Shown here in pieces: positions 4,435 through 5,853 of a DNA stretch of 5,853 bases. Position numbers and translations under genes: made by a program. The DNA is from Anaerolineales bacterium. GTDB lineage: Bacteria > Chloroflexota > Anaerolineae > 4572-78 > NAK82. The stretch is taken from the NCBI GenBank assembly GCA_024643945.1, contig JAHELX010000406.1, forward strand, positions 1-5,853, read 5' to 3'. Each line of letters starts with the position of its first letter. Within the stretch, counting starts at the first letter, position 1. Below the pieces are notes generated by a model. It was not told the origin of the DNA, made no database searches, and saw only the letters and a program-made list of their open reading frames with translations.

Positions 4435-5229
4435 TCACAGACCTATCCTCAGGTCTAATCCTCTCCTACGCTGTAATGCCTCCAGTTCTTGTCGCAGCTC
4501 CACCCAGTAGAGGTGATCAGCCGAGAAGGCAATCTGCCGGTACTTCTCTGTCATCTCAGGTAAATGACACTCCAGTATGCTCCGAACGTTCTGCCAGTTT
4601 TGGTCTCCCTCCACTTCAAAGCTCAAGCCGTAGATCCAAATGGTGTCAGTGTATGGCGCTACCATTTCGATAAGCGCCTTCACATCGCTGATGAAAGGCA
4701 TCACCGGGGTAATCAGCACGTAGGTTTCGATGCCTGCTTCTCTCAACCTCCTGAGTGCCTCAATCCTGCGTTCATTGGGTGGTGCTGCGGCCTCAAACAA
4801 CTGTCGAATGTGCTCATCCTGGAAGGCGATCGAGAAACCCACCGACGAGCCTTGCATACTCGCGATAAGATCAATGTCACGGACTACCAGGTCGGACTTG
4901 GTCAGAATGCAGACCGAGAAACCTCGTTCTGCGAGTAGCTCCAGCGCCTGGCGGGTCTGCCGGTAACTTCCCTCACAGGGTTGGTAGGCGTCAGAATTCC
5001 ATCCGATATAGATCGGCTGGGGTTCAAGGGCGGAGAGCTCGTGGCTGAGCTGACCAATCAGATCCGGGTGTGTCAGGATCTCCTCTGCCCACTCTGTCTC
5101 AGCCTGGTTGAGGGCATAGCAATAACGACAGCGATGCTCGCAACCGATGTAGGGATCAAGCTGGTAGGCATACCCCTCCAAACTACAAGGTTCGAGGATG
5201 GGTCGATTAGAACAAGGGCGGATCTTCAT
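4435..5229 (-). CDS. Radical SAM protein, SplB-like (COG1533 type)
   Basis: This 264-residue protein has the radical SAM cluster motif C30-x3-C34-x2-C37 in YIGCEHRCRYCYA. These cysteines bind the 4Fe-4S cluster that reductively cleaves S-adenosylmethionine. Further features fit the spore photoproduct lyase-like group: IYIGWNSDAYQPCEGSY (73-89) before a helix TRQALELL, ILTKSDLVVRDIDLI (108-122), FSIAFQDE (132-139), PPNERRIEALRRLREAGI (150-167) and PVMPFISD (175-182). It is shorter than true SplB (about 340 residues). Many members of this group are annotated as putative DNA repair photolyases without proof, so the reaction is unknown. The start ATG 5229 has a modest AGAGGA about 13 bases upstream. 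It is probably the first gene of a unit with the PlsY gene, driven from the extended -10 at 5300-5292. Confidence 0.85.
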   Translation of the reverse strand: MKIRPCSNRPILEPCSLEGYAYQLDPYIGCEHRCRYCYALNQAETEWAEEILTHPDLIGQLSHELSALEPQPIYIGWNSDAYQPCEGSYRQTRQALELLAERGFSVCILTKSDLVVRDIDLIASMQGSSVGFSIAFQDEHIRQLFEAAAPPNERRIEALRRLREAGIETYVLITPVMPFISDVKALIEMVAPYTDTIWIYGLSFEVEGDQNWQNVRSILECHLPEMTEKYRQIAFSADHLYWVELRQELEALQRRRGLDLRIGL

Positions 5230-5291
5230 CGCTCTACAACATTCCTCTAATGACTTTCCACTGGTGATACTTGTTGTTGGTTCTCCTATTC

Positions 5292-5300
5292 ATTATACCA
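5292..5300 (-). promoter_or_regulatory. Extended -10 promoter of the radical SAM/PlsY unit
   Basis: On the minus strand TGG-TATAAT (5300-5292) is a perfect -10 box with the TGn extension. The -35 region is poor: TTAAAT-like at an 18-base spacing. Extended -10 promoters can work without a good -35. Transcription would begin near 5285, giving a leader of about 56 bases before ATG 5229. Confidence 0.55.
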
Positions 5301-5337
5301 CACCTGGCGATTCACATTTAATGATTTTGCGTAACTC

Positions 5338-5635
5338 TCACAACTCCTGTACCCCCTGCCAGTCGAATTCCCCCTGGCCTGCTATTACTACAACCGTACG
5401 TGTCATTCTGAGGAGTGAAACGACGAAGAATCTCGTATTGTGAGGGCAGGTTTCTCTCCAGACACGGGATTCTTCGCTCCCTTAGGTCGCTCACCTGTGC
5501 CTGCGGCCCAAGTGCAGGCAGAATGACATGTCGACTGAAGTACGGTTGTAGTACTATGAAGAGGAGAGCGACCATAGCGGTGACCGCCATGCCGACGAAG
5601 ATGGGGCGCCTCAAGGCCCAGCCCTTTGATGCCAC
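5338..5635 (-). pseudogene. Small membrane-peptide frame interrupted by the 168-bp element
   Basis: From GTG 5635 on the minus strand the frame reads MASKGWALRRPIFVGMAV and continues as one hydrophobic helix (TAMVALLFI). It then runs into the terminal repeat of the element at 5553. Removing 5382-5553 (the element plus one copy of CTAT) joins ATA to GCA in frame. The reading then continues as IAGQGEFDWQGVQEL to a TGA at 5340-5338, 41 residues in all. The uninterrupted frame may begin further upstream, because it stays open past 5760 without an ATG. No strong ribosome binding site precedes the GTG. The family is not recognised. It could be a small membrane peptide or a chance open frame; its interruption at a clean target duplication is the main support. 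Confidence 0.35.
5386..5553. mobile_element. 168-bp MITE-like element with 14-bp terminal inverted repeats
   Basis: The ends TACTACAACCGTAC (5386-5399) and GTACGGTTGTAGTA (5540-5553) are perfect inverted repeats, flanked on both sides by CTAT (5382-5385 and 5554-5557), a likely target-site duplication. Inside, TGTCATTCTG (5401-5410) pairs with CAGAATGACA (5519-5528). GAAGAATCTCGT (5425-5436) pairs with ACGGGATTCTTC (5464-5475) at 11 Watson-Crick pairs plus one G-T. TGCCTGC/GCAGGCA (5498-5504 and 5514-5520) forms an extra hairpin in the right arm. The right side also has about 10 more bases between outer and inner repeats than the left. There is no transposase, so it would move in trans. Internal TGTCATTCTGAG...GAAGAATC sequences recur in small repeats of several phyla, from memory. 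An alternative is a TA duplication at the outermost bases, as for IS630/Tc1-type elements, with the CTAT match by chance. Confidence 0.75.
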
Positions 5636-5803
5636 CCTGTTTGAAGCCGGAACATAATGACCAGCCAGGGCCGGCGTGGTGCAAAGATGTGAAGGTGGAA
5701 ATGAGATAGCGCTGGTCGGTACGGATTGACGAATTCGTCTGATGCAGATGCCCGAATTTTGGCCCGGACAACGTTTATTATTATTAGAAGTCGCAATTTG
5801 AGT
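5636..5803. other. Stretch without a recognisable gene
   Basis: I find no convincing gene here on either strand. Open minus-strand frames lack recognisable protein features. A simple (TTA)4 run sits at 5775-5786. The region may be the upstream part of the interrupted small frame or plain spacer. Confidence 0.4.
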
Positions 5804-5840
5804 CTTTACGCTTTACGTTTTACGTCGTTTTACGTTTTAG
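5804..5840 (+). repeat. YTTTACG heptamer tandem repeat
   Basis: Tandem copies are CTTTACG (5804-5810), CTTTACG (5811-5817) and TTTTACG (5818-5824). After a TCG interruption come TTTTACG (5828-5834) and a partial TTTTAG (5835-5840). The four full units differ only at the first base. The array lies 4-10 bases before a strong Shine-Dalgarno site. Confidence 0.7.
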
Positions 5841-5843
5841 CCC

Positions 5844-5850
5844 GAGGAGG
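5844..5850 (+). promoter_or_regulatory. Strong Shine-Dalgarno site for a gene starting beyond the window
   Basis: GAGGAGG, three bases before the window end, is a near-ideal ribosome binding site. It suggests a rightward gene whose start codon lies a few bases outside. Confidence 0.45.
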
Positions 5851-5853
5851 AAT

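Noticed and set aside
3879..4510. Plus-strand open frames opposite the PlsY gene
   Set aside because: They are glutamine-, histidine- and proline-rich antisense frames with no start signals, while the minus strand carries ordered PlsY motifs.
5403..5796. Minus-strand open frames of 122 and 61 codons near the element
   Set aside because: One runs through the repeat element and both lack domain features or ribosome binding sites.
1..5853. CRISPR array or tandem direct-repeat system
   Set aside because: No regularly spaced direct repeats of CRISPR length are present; the only tandem array is the short heptamer run at 5804-5840.

Overview
The window is bacterial: sigma70-type promoters, Shine-Dalgarno sites, compact genes and moderately high GC. 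The gene mix fits Chloroflexota (Anaerolineae-like) best: a VapBC-type pair whose antitoxin starts TALKxQFIT, an ATPase_2/DUF234 protein, a PlsY paralogue, a SplB-like radical SAM protein, a small repeat bearing TGTCATTCTG, and TTTTACG heptamers. This assignment is inference from family recollection; no marker gene is present.

Layout. (1) Bases 1-255 look like the edge of an integrated element. A possible gene end (to 129) is followed by the 3' half of a tRNA-Lys(CTT) gene (136-178) with no 5' half, then a hairpin and a strong rho-independent terminator. (2) Bases 307-1040 carry a type II toxin-antitoxin operon. Its promoter region holds TACTG repeats that may be the operator. The genes overlap by ATGA. 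(3) Bases 1100-2071, minus strand, are a decayed operon. An intact promoter and ribosome binding site drive the first 26 codons of an MBL-fold hydrolase, then an in-frame TGA, then an SRPBCC gene lacking its N-terminus, then an apparently intact SnoaL-like gene. A further possible gene tail lies beyond. (4) Bases 2072-2290 hold two GC-rich palindromes, a good promoter and a perfect 12-bp inverted repeat on the start of transcription of the next gene. (5) Bases 2291-3772 encode a 493-residue archaeal-type ATPase with a PD-(D/E)XK-like C-terminus. (6) Converging on it, bases 5229-3828 on the minus strand encode a two-gene unit: a SplB-like radical SAM protein, then a divergent PlsY. (7) Bases 5230-5853 contain no intact gene. 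A 168-bp MITE-like element with 14-bp terminal repeats and a CTAT duplication lies here. Removing it restores a 41-codon frame for a small membrane peptide. The window ends with TTTACG heptamers and a strong Shine-Dalgarno site for a gene beyond the edge.

How the parts relate. The toxin-antitoxin pair beside a tRNA scar, the fused gene remnants and the small element all mark a region shaped by insertion and deletion. The ATPase, radical SAM and PlsY genes look intact. I do not see a complete new multi-gene defence or biosynthetic system. The most informative features are the three scars (tRNA fragment, MBL/SRPBCC junction, element insertion) and the candidate operators.
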